NCBI GenBank assembly: GCA_016927695.1 | Contig: JAFGME010000191.1 | Span: 1 to 33,904, forward strand | From: Bacteroidales bacterium | Lineage (GTDB): Bacteria > Bacteroidota > Bacteroidia > Bacteroidales > JAFGHD01 | Direction: 5' to 3' | Length of the DNA stretch: 33,904 nucleotides | Shown here: positions 18,795 to 28,323 of the stretch, piece after piece | Layout of the letters: every line of letters begins with the position of its first letter | Numbering within the stretch: position 1 is the first letter of the stretch | Made by a program: the position numbers and the translations under genes | Notes under the pieces: model-generated | Database searches by the model: none | What the model was told of the DNA's origin: nothing | Seen by the model: the letters and a program-made list of their open reading frames with translations, nothing else

Positions 18795-21700
18795 TCAGGC
18801 CCACTTCACCAAACCAAAATCCTGGCGGTGGGGAAGAAAATCAGCCTTGGGGAAGATCCTGAACGCAAAATTGAAGATACCCGACGAACTGAGCGGAAAG
18901 CGGCAAGTGTACCTTGCTGTCTTTTTCTCGCTGGAAACCAGATCCAGCTCTTTTGAAAAGAGTATTTCCCCGTTGCCCTTGCTGAAAATCAGCTCCACGC
19001 CGATGTTCTCCGGCCTGAGGTTCCTTACGTTGAGTACAATCCCTGCCGAGAAGTCGTCTCCCTGGTTCAGGGGTTGCAGCCCTGACTCGGAAATATCCCT
19101 CGACACCACCTCAATGTCATCCCAGTTATCCAGCACATGCTGCTTCCAGGCTTCAATTTCGCGGGCTTTTCTGAAGTTGGCGTTGCGTATGTCCGCCGAA
19201 CGTCTGATGAGTTTCTCATAATATTTACTCTGGTAGTCGTTCATCATCCTCCTCATGATGTAATGGGGTGCAATTTCGGCAATGTTGTTTTTAATATAGC
19301 TGACCCATTTATGGGGTATTCCGGTTTTGTCCAGGTCAAAGAAAGCAGGCACGATCTCATCTTCAATCAGACTGTAGATCGTTTCGGCATCTAGTTCATC
19401 CTGAAACTGCTGGTTGGCATACGTTTTGGCTTCCGTGATGGCCCATCCGGCATTCTCCCTGTAGCCTTCCGCCCACCAGCCATCCAGCACGGAGAGGTTC
19501 AAAACGCCGTTCAGCACAGCTTTTTCACCACTGGTACCCGAAGCTTCCAACGGCCGGGTGGGTGTATTCAGCCAGATGTCCACCCCAGAAACCATGTTGC
19601 GGGCAACACCCATATCGTAATTGTCAAGAAAAATCAGCCTCCCGGTAAATGCGGGGTCCTTTGAGATGCTTATGATCCGCTTGATCAGGTCCTGTCCGGG
19701 TTTGTCATTGGGATGGGCCTTACCGGCAAAGATGAAACGGACAGGGTATATGTCGTTGTTCACAATCCGTTTCAGCCTTGCCACATCAGTGAAAAGGAGA
19801 TGCGCACGCTTGTAAGTCGCAAACCTCCTGGCAAAGCCGATGAACAGCGCTTTTTCATCAATGGATTCGAGCACATCAATGATCACACGCGGATTTTCCT
19901 CCCTGCTTTTCAGGTCGACGCCGGTTTTTTTCCTAAGGAAATCAACGAACAGGGCTTTGCTTTTAACCCTTTCATCCCAAACGGCCTTATCCGTCACTTT
20001 GTGGATATTTTTCCAGATTCCGGGTTCGTGTATCTTTGCTGCAAACTCCTTTCCGAAATGTTTGTCATACAGTTTCTGCCAGTTTTTGGCTGTCCATGTG
20101 CCATAATGGACTCCATTGGTTACATGGCCTATATGCAGTTCACCCGGGAAATAGCCCGGATAAAGGCCTGCAAACATGCTGCGGGTGACTTTCCCGTGGA
20201 TTCTACTGACGCCGTTCATTTCCTGCGACAGACGGGCTGCGAGGATGCTCATGGAAAACTTCTCACTCATGTCGCTGGCTTTCATTCTGCCAAGGTTCAT
20301 AAAATCATCCCATGATATGTTGAGCCTTTCGGCATAATGTGGGATATATGTCCTGAGTATGTCTTCTGTAAAGGCGTCATGGCCTGCCGGTACAGGAGTA
20401 TGCGTGGTAAAAAGGGTGCTTGACCTCACCGCCTCTAAAGCCTGGTGAAATGAAAGCCGATCCTTCTGAACAAAAATCCGGAGCCTTTCAAGACCTGCAA
20501 AAGCGGCGTGACCTTCATTGAGGTGTAATACATCGGGCTGTATGCCCAGTGTTTCCAGCAACCTGATCCCTCCTACCCCAAGAAGCAATTCCTGTTTGAA
20601 ACGGTTCTGCCAGTCGCCGCCGTAAAGCTGATGCGTCACCGCCCTGTCTTCAGCGCTGTTGCCCTCAAAGTCGGTGTCAAGCAGGTAAAGGGTTATTCTT
20701 CCTACCGGCAGTTTCCAGGCCCTGGCAGTCATTTTCCTTCCGGGAAGGGCTATCCCTACGGTGACCCAGTTTCCTTCAGCATCCATGACAGGAGTCACCG
20801 GCAGATGATTGAAATCCTGGGCGCTGTAAGCGGCGATCTGGTCGCCGTGCAGGTTGATGTTTTGCTGAAAATATCCGTACTTGTATATCAATCCAACGGC
20901 AATCAATCCTGCATCGGTGTCGCTGGCTTCTTTCAGGTAATCACCGGCAAGTATTCCCAAACCGCCGGAATAGGTCTTCATTGATTCATGAAAGCCATAC
21001 TCCATGCTGAAATACGCGACCAGGCTCTCCTTTTCCAGGGCTGAGGCTTTGAGATACTCTTCAAATTTCTCCACCACTTCCTTCATCTTTTCCATAAAGT
21101 GGTTGTCGCTTTCCAGGTCAAGAAACCTTTGGTAGTTAAGATTTTCAAGCATGGAAATGGGATTGTGCTGATGCAACTCCCATAACTCCTGCCCTGCCAT
21201 CTCAAAAAGCTCCACGGCTTCATAGTTCCACGTCCACCACACATTGTTGGCAAGTTGTTTCAAAGATTCGAGTTTCTCCGGTATCCTCGACTGCACCACC
21301 AGTATGTTCCATTCCGGTTTTTGCTGTTTTCCGTTGATATACCAGCTCCCTTCATGAGATTTTTTATCGCCGAAAAGATCATATCTTGCCTCTACACGGG
21401 CAAGGGCTATTCCAAAGGCTCTGTTATAGTAAACGATCAGGTTTTTCCAGGAGAGGTTGTCCCTGATCCCGGCGGCTTCCGCCCTTGCGGAGGCAAGGTC
21501 ATCCTGTGTAAATGACAGATATTCAACGATCACAGAGGCCAGCGCGTGAACAGCCCGATCATAGTTGAGATCGCTCCGTTCGATGACCCTGATGATCCTG
21601 TTGAAGTTCGGGAAGTGTTCGTTCACCCAAAGTCCGAAGCCTGCCAGAGAAGTGGTGACGGCAGGAATACCGAATGCAACGCTCTCCAGGGGAGTGTATC

Positions 21701-23024
21701 CCCAGGGCTCGTAATAGGAAGGGAAAACCGTCAGGTCAAAGCCTGTAAGAAACTGGTAATACGAGAGGTTGAAGACACCGTCCTTTTCATCAAGGTAGGC
21801 CGGAACGAACATCACTTTGACTTTCCGGTCAGGGCTGTTCATGAGTTTCACCGCTCTGATTTTCTGAAGAATGAGGTCGTTTTCCTGGTTATAGAGTAAG
21901 TGGGTGAGATATTGCCCTGACGCAGGATGACCAGGAGATGGATTATCCATCAGGTGGAGTATGTCTTTGCGCGCCCCTGCATGATTTCCAGGAACGGCGA
22001 TCACTGCAATGATTTCCCTTTCGTTCTCATGGAGCAGGTCGATCTCTGCCAGGGCGTCGATAAAAAGGTCAAGTCCTTTGTTACGGTACTCGTACCTTCC
22101 GCTGGTGAGGACAAAAAAAGCGTTCCCCTCTATCGGTTGGCCAAAGAGGGCTTCTGCCACCCTCGCCAGCTTCTGCCGGACTTCACGGCGGGTGTTTTCA
22201 AATTCAGCGCCTGTGAGGAGGAATGCTTCGTCAAACCCATTTGGTGTAACTACATCTGGTGTTTTCTCAATGAACTTTTCACATTCAGCAGCAGTGATCC
22301 TGCTCACCGTGGTAAAAGCATCACTTTGCTGCGCCGCCTTTCTCTCAAGGGAGCTCTTGGCCACCACCCCAAACTGACGCGCCAGCCCGTGGATATCGTA
22401 AATAACCTTGTTGTCGTATAAAGGAAGGTTGTTACCTGCAGCGCTTCTGCCCATAACGGTGGCATGTGTGGTGAATATACAGCCGACCTGTGGCACATAT
22501 TCCCTCAGGTAAAGGATGCCGGCGCCCGTCATCCATTCATGGAAATGGGCAATGATGCGGTCTCCTCCCGAAAGGTAAAAATTGTAGAAGCTCTCCACCG
22601 CCTTGCCGGCAGCATATCCGAAGAGGGCTGGCTCTATGTAATCCCATTGCCCTGAAATGGAATCGAGCTTATAGGTTTCCCACAGTTTGGCAAAAATCAA
22701 ATCTTTTTCAGTGAAATATGGTGTAAAATCAACCAGAATCACTATGGGGTTGCCCGGCACGTTCCATCTTCCGGCGCGCAGCCTCAGCCCCTCGCCTTCG
22801 GCCTTGTCGCGCCAGATGCTGAACAGGGTCTTGTCTTCAGTGAATTCGGGATGTGCATGCGTTTCTTTCCATACATCAGGCCCTATCAGAATATAATTGT
22901 CGCCAAACTGCGCCGTCAGCGCCTGAACTTTGGTGGATACCACCGTGTAAATGCCCCCGATCTTGTTGCAGGCTTCCCAGCTTATCTCAAAAACATAGTC
23001 GGGCTTTATATTTGTTTCATCCAT
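18795..23024 (-). CDS. Fusion of glycogen synthase-type glycosyltransferase (N-term) and DUF3417/alpha-glucan phosphorylase (C-term)
   Basis: N-term EISWEACNKIGGIYTVVSTK and PSYYEPWGYTPLESVAFGIPAVTT (GT3-like); from ~21320 down ESLKQLANNVWWTWNYEAVELF, VLHLNEGHAAF, EASGTSGEKAVLNG (GT35 phosphorylase). Confidence 0.93.
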   Translation of the reverse strand: MDETNIKPDYVFEISWEACNKIGGIYTVVSTKVQALTAQFGDNYILIGPDVWKETHAHPEFTEDKTLFSIWRDKAEGEGLRLRAGRWNVPGNPIVILVDFTPYFTEKDLIFAKLWETYKLDSISGQWDYIEPALFGYAAGKAVESFYNFYLSGGDRIIAHFHEWMTGAGILYLREYVPQVGCIFTTHATVMGRSAAGNNLPLYDNKVIYDIHGLARQFGVVAKSSLERKAAQQSDAFTTVSRITAAECEKFIEKTPDVVTPNGFDEAFLLTGAEFENTRREVRQKLARVAEALFGQPIEGNAFFVLTSGRYEYRNKGLDLFIDALAEIDLLHENEREIIAVIAVPGNHAGARKDILHLMDNPSPGHPASGQYLTHLLYNQENDLILQKIRAVKLMNSPDRKVKVMFVPAYLDEKDGVFNLSYYQFLTGFDLTVFPSYYEPWGYTPLESVAFGIPAVTTSLAGFGLWVNEHFPNFNRIIRVIERSDLNYDRAVHALASVIVEYLSFTQDDLASARAEAAGIRDNLSWKNLIVYYNRAFGIALARVEARYDLFGDKKSHEGSWYINGKQQKPEWNILVVQSRIPEKLESLKQLANNVWWTWNYEAVELFEMAGQELWELHQHNPISMLENLNYQRFLDLESDNHFMEKMKEVVEKFEEYLKASALEKESLVAYFSMEYGFHESMKTYSGGLGILAGDYLKEASDTDAGLIAVGLIYKYGYFQQNINLHGDQIAAYSAQDFNHLPVTPVMDAEGNWVTVGIALPGRKMTARAWKLPVGRITLYLLDTDFEGNSAEDRAVTHQLYGGDWQNRFKQELLLGVGGIRLLETLGIQPDVLHLNEGHAAFAGLERLRIFVQKDRLSFHQALEAVRSSTLFTTHTPVPAGHDAFTEDILRTYIPHYAERLNISWDDFMNLGRMKASDMSEKFSMSILAARLSQEMNGVSRIHGKVTRSMFAGLYPGYFPGELHIGHVTNGVHYGTWTAKNWQKLYDKHFGKEFAAKIHEPGIWKNIHKVTDKAVWDERVKSKALFVDFLRKKTGVDLKSREENPRVIIDVLESIDEKALFIGFARRFATYKRAHLLFTDVARLKRIVNNDIYPVRFIFAGKAHPNDKPGQDLIKRIISISKDPAFTGRLIFLDNYDMGVARNMVSGVDIWLNTPTRPLEASGTSGEKAVLNGVLNLSVLDGWWAEGYRENAGWAITEAKTYANQQFQDELDAETIYSLIEDEIVPAFFDLDKTGIPHKWVSYIKNNIAEIAPHYIMRRMMNDYQSKYYEKLIRRSADIRNANFRKAREIEAWKQHVLDNWDDIEVVSRDISESGLQPLNQGDDFSAGIVLNVRNLRPENIGVELIFSKGNGEILFSKELDLVSSEKKTARYTCRFPLSSSGIFNFAFRIFPKADFLPHRQDFGLVKWA

Positions 23025-23046
23025 TTGTTCCTCTTTTTTAGGGTTG

Positions 23047-23054
23047 CAAATTTA
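23047..23054 (-). promoter_or_regulatory. Predicted Bacteroidota-type -7 promoter element TAAATTTG upstream of the glycogen synthase/phosphorylase fusion
   Basis: Exact TAnnTTTG match 23 nt upstream of the start codon at 23024. Confidence 0.45.
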
Positions 23055-23193
23055 CCTGATTTAGGTTTTAAGAAAAGTTTTTTTTCTGCGGATCTTTGAA
23101 AAGTTATACAGTAGATGGATTTTTAGCCCGGTCCTTCTGCCATCTATAGAAAACACCTTAACTTTACCCCATAAAAACAATCCATCGTAAAAA

Positions 23194-24414
23194 ATGAAAC
23201 TACTCCACACTTCCGACTGGCACCTGGGTAAACGGCTGGAAGATTTTTCCCGGCTTGAAGAACAGAAAGAGGTTCTTAATGAGATATGTGACATTGCAGA
23301 TGCTGAAGAAGCCGACGCCGTGCTGATTGCAGGCGATCTTTTCGACACCTGGAACCCTCCGACAGAGGCCTTGGATATTTTTTACAGGGCGCTGAAAAAA
23401 CTGTCGGCCAACGGAAAAAGAGCGGTCATTGCCATCGCCGGCAATCACGATTCGCCTGAGCGCATCGAATCGCCCGATCCCCTGGCAAGAGAATGCGGCA
23501 TCATTTTTACAGGATATCCCAACACCCATGTCACAGCCTTTGAGCTCGAAACGGGACTGAAAGTCCTCCGCTCGGATCAGGGTTTTTTAGAGTTGAAGCT
23601 TCCCGGCTCCCCCGTGCCGCTGCGGATCATACATACCGCTTATGCCAATGAGTTCAGGCTGAGGACCTACCTGGGCGGCAGCGACAGCGAGGAGGAAATG
23701 CGCATTTTGCTTGAGAAAAAATGGAAGCACGCAGCCGGAGCTTACTGTGATGAAAAAGGGGTGAATGTGCTCACAGGCCACCTCTTTATGGTGAAAAAAG
23801 GGGGCGAAATGCCGCAGGAGCCTGAAGAAGAAAAACCCATACTGCATGTGGGCGGCTCTCAGGCCGTGTTTACTGAAAATTTGCCGGAAGGAATACAATA
23901 TGCGGCATTAGGGCATCTGCACCGCAAACAAAGCATCGACAACGCCCACTGTCCGGTGGTTTATTCCGGCAGCCCCCTCTCCTACTCTTTTGCAGAGGCA
24001 AACCAGGACAAATATGTGATTTTGGCCGAAATCCAACCGGGAGAGAGAGCCAATGTCAGAGAGATCATGCTCCGCAGCGGTAAAAAACTCCTGAGGTACA
24101 GGGCGGAAAACATGGATGACGCCATGGCATGGCTTTCGGCCAATCCTACCTGCCTGGCAGAGCTCACTGTGGTCACCGAAAATTATCTCACCGCCGAAGA
24201 CAGAAGGCGGCTTCAGAAGACACACTCCGGCCTCGTGAATATCATCCCTGAACTCAGAAACGGCGAAGCGCCCGGAACCGCAGAGCCTGCCGTCGATCTC
24301 ACAAAAAACATGGAAGAGTTGTTCAGCGATTTCTTTCTTCATGAAAAGGGCCAGCCCGCCGGTGAAAGAATCATGCAACTTTTCAGGGAAACCCTTGCAC
24401 AAAACAATGAATGA
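23194..24414 (+). CDS. sbcD: Exonuclease subunit SbcD
   Basis: MKLLHTSDWHLGKRLEDFSR, AGDLFDTWNPP, IAGNHDSPERI metallophosphoesterase motifs. Confidence 0.95.
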   Translation: MKLLHTSDWHLGKRLEDFSRLEEQKEVLNEICDIADAEEADAVLIAGDLFDTWNPPTEALDIFYRALKKLSANGKRAVIAIAGNHDSPERIESPDPLARECGIIFTGYPNTHVTAFELETGLKVLRSDQGFLELKLPGSPVPLRIIHTAYANEFRLRTYLGGSDSEEEMRILLEKKWKHAAGAYCDEKGVNVLTGHLFMVKKGGEMPQEPEEEKPILHVGGSQAVFTENLPEGIQYAALGHLHRKQSIDNAHCPVVYSGSPLSYSFAEANQDKYVILAEIQPGERANVREIMLRSGKKLLRYRAENMDDAMAWLSANPTCLAELTVVTENYLTAEDRRRLQKTHSGLVNIIPELRNGEAPGTAEPAVDLTKNMEELFSDFFLHEKGQPAGERIMQLFRETLAQNNE

Positions 24415-24417
24415 TTT

Positions 24418-27400
24418 ATGATACCCCTTTCACTGACCATAGAAGGCCTGTATTCGTACCGTAAAAGGCAGACCATTGATTTCGGCAGGCTCGCCGGCGC
24501 AGGGCTGTTCGGCATCTTCGGCGGGGTAGGCAGCGGTAAGTCTGCCATCCTTGAAGCCATCACCTTTGCCCTCTACGGAAAAACCGACCGCCTCAACGCC
24601 TCCGGCGACAGCAGGAACTACAATATGATGAACCTCAAGGCCAACGAGCTTTACATCGGGTTCATCTTCAGCGCAGGTACTGCCGGAGACACCTATCTGG
24701 CTACCGCCAAAAGCAGGCGCAACACCAAAAAATACGACGATGTGAAAACCATTGAAAGGGCCGCCTACAGAAAACAGGGCGGCGACTGGATACCGGTTGC
24801 CCTGGAAGAGATAGAAAACGTCATCGGCCTGAGTTATGAAAACTTCAAACGCACCGTCATCATCCCGCAGGGACAGTTCCAGGAGTTCCTGCAACTTGGA
24901 CTCAAAGAACGCACCGAAATGATGAAAGATCTGTTCAACCTGTCGAAATATGATCTCTTTTACAAAGTCACCGCGCTTGAAACTACAGGCAATGAAAAAA
25001 TCCAGCGCATTGAAGGGCAGTTGCTGCAGATTGGCGACATCTCCCCTGAACGGCTGGAAGAACTCATAATCAAACAAGAACAGCTTGAACAGCAGCTTTC
25101 AGCCCTCACAGAAAACCTGAAAATATTGCAAAAGCAGGAAACAGAGCTCGGAATATTGGCCGGACTGCACAGCAAACTTCAATCGCTGACCGAAAGCCGG
25201 GAATTGCTTCTCCAAAGAAAAGACGAAATCGGGGAAAAGGAAAAAAGGCTGCAGGATTATGAACGCTGCGTTCTCCACTTCAAAAATCCTGTGGAAGCAG
25301 TTTTTCAAAAAAAACAGAAAATTGCTCATCTTGCAAAGCAGCTTCAAACCGGCGAAGAAGAACTCCGGCGGCTGACAGAAGGTATGTATGCAATAAAAAG
25401 CAGGATCGACCGGCTGCAGCCCGAATTTGACAAAAAAGAACAGACGCTGACGGAAGCGGATGAATTGGGAAAGATGGCGCGCATCGCGGAGAACAGCGCT
25501 GCGATCGCCGAGATCAGAAGCCGCATGGCCAATGGCGAAAAGGCAGTGAACGAAGTGGCCCTGAAAATCGAAAAGCTTCAGAACGACATCAAAGAGGGAG
25601 CCGGTGAAATAAAAAGCCTGAAAAGCCGGATGCCTGATCAAAAGCTCCTCGCCGATGTCAAGTCATGGCATACACAGAATGCCGGGCTCGGCAAAGCCTG
25701 GAAAAAAATCACGGAAGAGGCGGCAGCCGGCGCTAAAGAGGTGGCCGCATGGCAGGAAAAACTAAAAAACCTGTACAAAGCGGAGCCTTTTACCGGGATA
25801 GATCCGGAGGCGACGCCCGGCGAAGCGTTGACCTTTTTAGAAGACAGGAAACTGGAATATAAAAACAAGATCGCTTTCATAGAAAAGGAGGCCGGTCGCC
25901 TGCAGGTGCAGGCAGGGCTCGAAAGCTACGCAAAGGCCCTCAGGGACGGCGAAGCCTGCCCCCTCTGCGGCTCCAGGGAACACCCGCATAAACTCGATGT
26001 AAAAAATGTTTCCGCCATATTAAACGACCTGGAAAAAGAAAAAAAGAAACTTGAATCGGCCGTGGCCGCCTGTGAACAGCACCTCCGCCTGTTGTTTCAA
26101 ACCGCCCAGGAGCTGAAGGGAAAAAAAGAAAACGCCGGAAAGCTTGAAAAGAAAAAAGGAGAAGCAACAGAAGAACTTAAGCGCCATGAAGCCCTGTTCC
26201 GCTGGAAAGAGTACCGCGACCCCGCCGTGCCGGAACATGCCTTCAGGCTGGCGCATGAACTGCAAACAAAAATAAGGCTGACAGAAGAGCGCATCGAACA
26301 GTGGATACAGGAAGCTGAAGCTGAATCGATCAAAAAAGAGAAATACCGTGAAAATTCAGACGCACTGAAAAACCACTTCGCCGGTTTACAAAAAGAGACA
26401 GAAGTGCTTACAGCTCAGATCAGGCATCTTGACACAAGCGATTACAAAGACCTCGCACCGGAAGTCATTCTGCTTGAGGCCTCCGGGAAAAGGGAAAAAG
26501 TTGCCGCAATGGAGAAAGAATACAACAACTTGAGGAAAGACCTGACGGCCATGCAGGAAAAAGCGGATGTGCTCAGGGGAAAATCGGAAGCCGGCAAACA
26601 GTTACTGGAAGAAGAACAGAAGCTGTGCCTCGGAATGGAAACGGAAACGGACAGGCTGCTTAAAGAAAAGGGTTATGAAAGCATCAGAGAAGTGAAGGAT
26701 ATTCTTGCGCTTCAGGTCGACACTGCCGGGGAGAGAAAGGAGATAGAACAATACAGGCAATCGCTTGCAGCTTCAGACAGCCGTTTAAGTTCTGTCAACG
26801 ATGATATTGCAGGCAGGAAATACGATGCCGTAGCGCACGGGGAACTCCGGTCCCGGATTGCGGGCATGGTTGAAAAGGCAGGAGAGGTGAACCGTGAAAG
26901 CGGAAAAACAAGCCACGACATTTCCCGCCTGCAAACGGAGCTCCGGAGGCAGGCCGCTCTGAATAAAGAGTTGGAGGCGCTCCGGTTAAGAGCAGAAGAT
27001 ATACGGACCCTGAAAAACCTGTTCAAGGCCAATGGTTTTGTGAAATACCTGAGCAGGGTGTACCTTCAGAACCTCTGCAAAATGGCCAATGAGAGATTTT
27101 ACCCCCTCACCAGGCAGAAACTCAGCCTGGAACTCACTGCCGACAACGGTTTCCAGGTGAGGGATTTCATGAACGGCGGCAAAGTGCGAAACATAAAGAC
27201 GCTCAGCGGCGGGCAGACCTTCCAGGCTGCCCTCTCCCTGGCCCTGGCCCTGGCAGGCAACATCCGTAGCCTCAGCGGTATGGAACGCAACTTCTTTTTC
27301 CTTGACGAAGGCTTCGGCACCCTTGACAAAGAATCGCTGAATATCGTGTTCGAAACCCTCACCTCGCTCAGGAAAGCCAAGCGCGTGGTTGGGGTGATCT

Positions 27401-27498
27401 CGCATGTGGAGGAGATGCAACAGGAGATAGAAAGCTACCTGTACATCCGCTCCGACGAAGAGAGGGGCAGTATCATACAGGCGAGCTGGGAGACATGA
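24418..27498 (+). CDS. sbcC: Exonuclease subunit SbcC (SMC-like ATPase)
   Basis: Walker A GGVGSGKSAILEAITFALYG, coiled coils, zinc hook CPLC, ABC signature TLSGGQTFQAALSLALALA, FFLDEGFGTLD; starts 3 nt after sbcD. Confidence 0.95.
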   Translation: MIPLSLTIEGLYSYRKRQTIDFGRLAGAGLFGIFGGVGSGKSAILEAITFALYGKTDRLNASGDSRNYNMMNLKANELYIGFIFSAGTAGDTYLATAKSRRNTKKYDDVKTIERAAYRKQGGDWIPVALEEIENVIGLSYENFKRTVIIPQGQFQEFLQLGLKERTEMMKDLFNLSKYDLFYKVTALETTGNEKIQRIEGQLLQIGDISPERLEELIIKQEQLEQQLSALTENLKILQKQETELGILAGLHSKLQSLTESRELLLQRKDEIGEKEKRLQDYERCVLHFKNPVEAVFQKKQKIAHLAKQLQTGEEELRRLTEGMYAIKSRIDRLQPEFDKKEQTLTEADELGKMARIAENSAAIAEIRSRMANGEKAVNEVALKIEKLQNDIKEGAGEIKSLKSRMPDQKLLADVKSWHTQNAGLGKAWKKITEEAAAGAKEVAAWQEKLKNLYKAEPFTGIDPEATPGEALTFLEDRKLEYKNKIAFIEKEAGRLQVQAGLESYAKALRDGEACPLCGSREHPHKLDVKNVSAILNDLEKEKKKLESAVAACEQHLRLLFQTAQELKGKKENAGKLEKKKGEATEELKRHEALFRWKEYRDPAVPEHAFRLAHELQTKIRLTEERIEQWIQEAEAESIKKEKYRENSDALKNHFAGLQKETEVLTAQIRHLDTSDYKDLAPEVILLEASGKREKVAAMEKEYNNLRKDLTAMQEKADVLRGKSEAGKQLLEEEQKLCLGMETETDRLLKEKGYESIREVKDILALQVDTAGERKEIEQYRQSLAASDSRLSSVNDDIAGRKYDAVAHGELRSRIAGMVEKAGEVNRESGKTSHDISRLQTELRRQAALNKELEALRLRAEDIRTLKNLFKANGFVKYLSRVYLQNLCKMANERFYPLTRQKLSLELTADNGFQVRDFMNGGKVRNIKTLSGGQTFQAALSLALALAGNIRSLSGMERNFFFLDEGFGTLDKESLNIVFETLTSLRKAKRVVGVISHVEEMQQEIESYLYIRSDEERGSIIQASWET

Positions 27499-27509
27499 GC
27501 GTGGAACAG

Positions 27510-27804
27510 GGTTGCACCGGCATAACAACCAGATTGCCTCCATATTGGTCTGTGCTTCTCTCTGGAGTCTCCGTGAACTGCGAATGCCATAACGGTAGCC
27601 GTAAAGATACAACTTCATCAGCTCACCGGGGTGAAAAGCCGGACGGCCTTCCTGTCTGCTCTCAGCATGGGTAAACCCGAAGCTCTTCATGTCAATGGCA
27701 TCCACAAACAGGTCAACCGCACGCACAAAAGACTTCTTGTTAACCGACTCTTCGAGGTTTAGAATCAGCACCTGGTCTCTGTCTGTGCCTTGTATGTGTT
27801 GCAT
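27510..27804 (-). pseudogene. Truncated IS1182-family transposase (N-terminal ~96 aa only)
   Basis: MQHIQGTDRDQVLILNLEESVNKKSFVRAVDLFVDAIDMKSFGF...GRPAFHPGELMKLYLYGYRYGIRSSRRLQREAQTNMEAIWLL; homology stops ~12 nt from the sbcC stop and the frame continues antisense into sbcC. Confidence 0.85.
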
Positions 27805-27906
27805 GTAGCTTTATTTTTATTTACCCAATAAATATAATACATTCAGAGCATTCATATAAAATATATTTACACATGTTATTAATAATATAGTGTTAGTTTT
27901 TGCACA

Positions 27907-28037
27907 GCCTGACGGTTGGGGCTATATGCAGTAAGGGATTGCGGGCTACTTACCTGTTCATATAAACCGAAGTTTGAGCGGGCAGAATGCTTGAATTACC
28001 AATGAAATCCTTATTGTATATAGTCTTGCTGTTAGCG
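27907..28037. repeat. Long imperfect inverted repeat (~20-35 bp arms, ~60 bp spacer)
   Basis: Left arm CTATATGCAGTAAGGGATTGC (from 27922) versus reverse complement of right arm CTATATACAATAAGGATTTC (28023-28004); outer parts CTGACGG / CTAACAG also alike. Confidence 0.75.
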
Positions 28038-28183
28038 GTTGCTTTTTTACCTTTCTTGTTATTTATACTTTATAATAATTCCAATTTGAGAAATTTATAA
28101 ATTTGAATAATGTAGATTTCTATTCATTTGGCAAATTATATATCGATTATTAATTCGTTCAAACATTTGTTCTGCGATGTGCT

Positions 28184-28213
28184 AAAAAATAGGCTTTTTT
28201 CTTAAAACCTATC
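28184..28213 (-). terminator. Rho-independent-like terminator of the minus-strand photolyase module
   Basis: Minus strand GATAGGTTTTAAGAAAAAAGCCTATTTTTT: stem ATAGG/CCTAT extended by A-T pairs, followed by a U tract, ~110 nt after the stop at 28324. Confidence 0.55.
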
Positions 28214-28323
28214 ATTTTCAAATCTTTCAGTTAATTTGTTAAGATAGAGATAGTCATAGTTTTCTTATTTACATTTTACATAAATCATTTTTTTTGCTTT
28301 ATTCCATTACATGAATTTAGCAT

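Noticed and set aside
19713-22421. Several 100-200 aa plus-strand ORFs opposite the glycogen synthase/phosphorylase fusion
   Set aside because: Antisense to a well-supported CDS, low complexity or Cys/His/Ser-rich translations with no motifs; consistent with antisense frames of GC-richer coding DNA.
24430-26333. Minus-strand ORFs (up to 215 aa) within sbcC
   Set aside because: Antisense to SbcC, Phe/Leu-rich translations typical of the reverse complement of Lys/Glu-rich coiled coils.
26986-27804. 272-aa minus-strand ORF taken as a full transposase
   Set aside because: Only the first ~96 aa (27510-27804) look like IS1182 transposase; the rest is antisense to the strongly supported sbcC 3' end and has no recognisable domain.
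27907-28037. Calling the inverted repeat a bona fide integron attC site
   Set aside because: Ends (GTTAGCG, CTGACGG) do not strictly fit the GTTRRRY/RYYYAAC core consensus and no integrase or cassette array is visible; kept only as a candidate.
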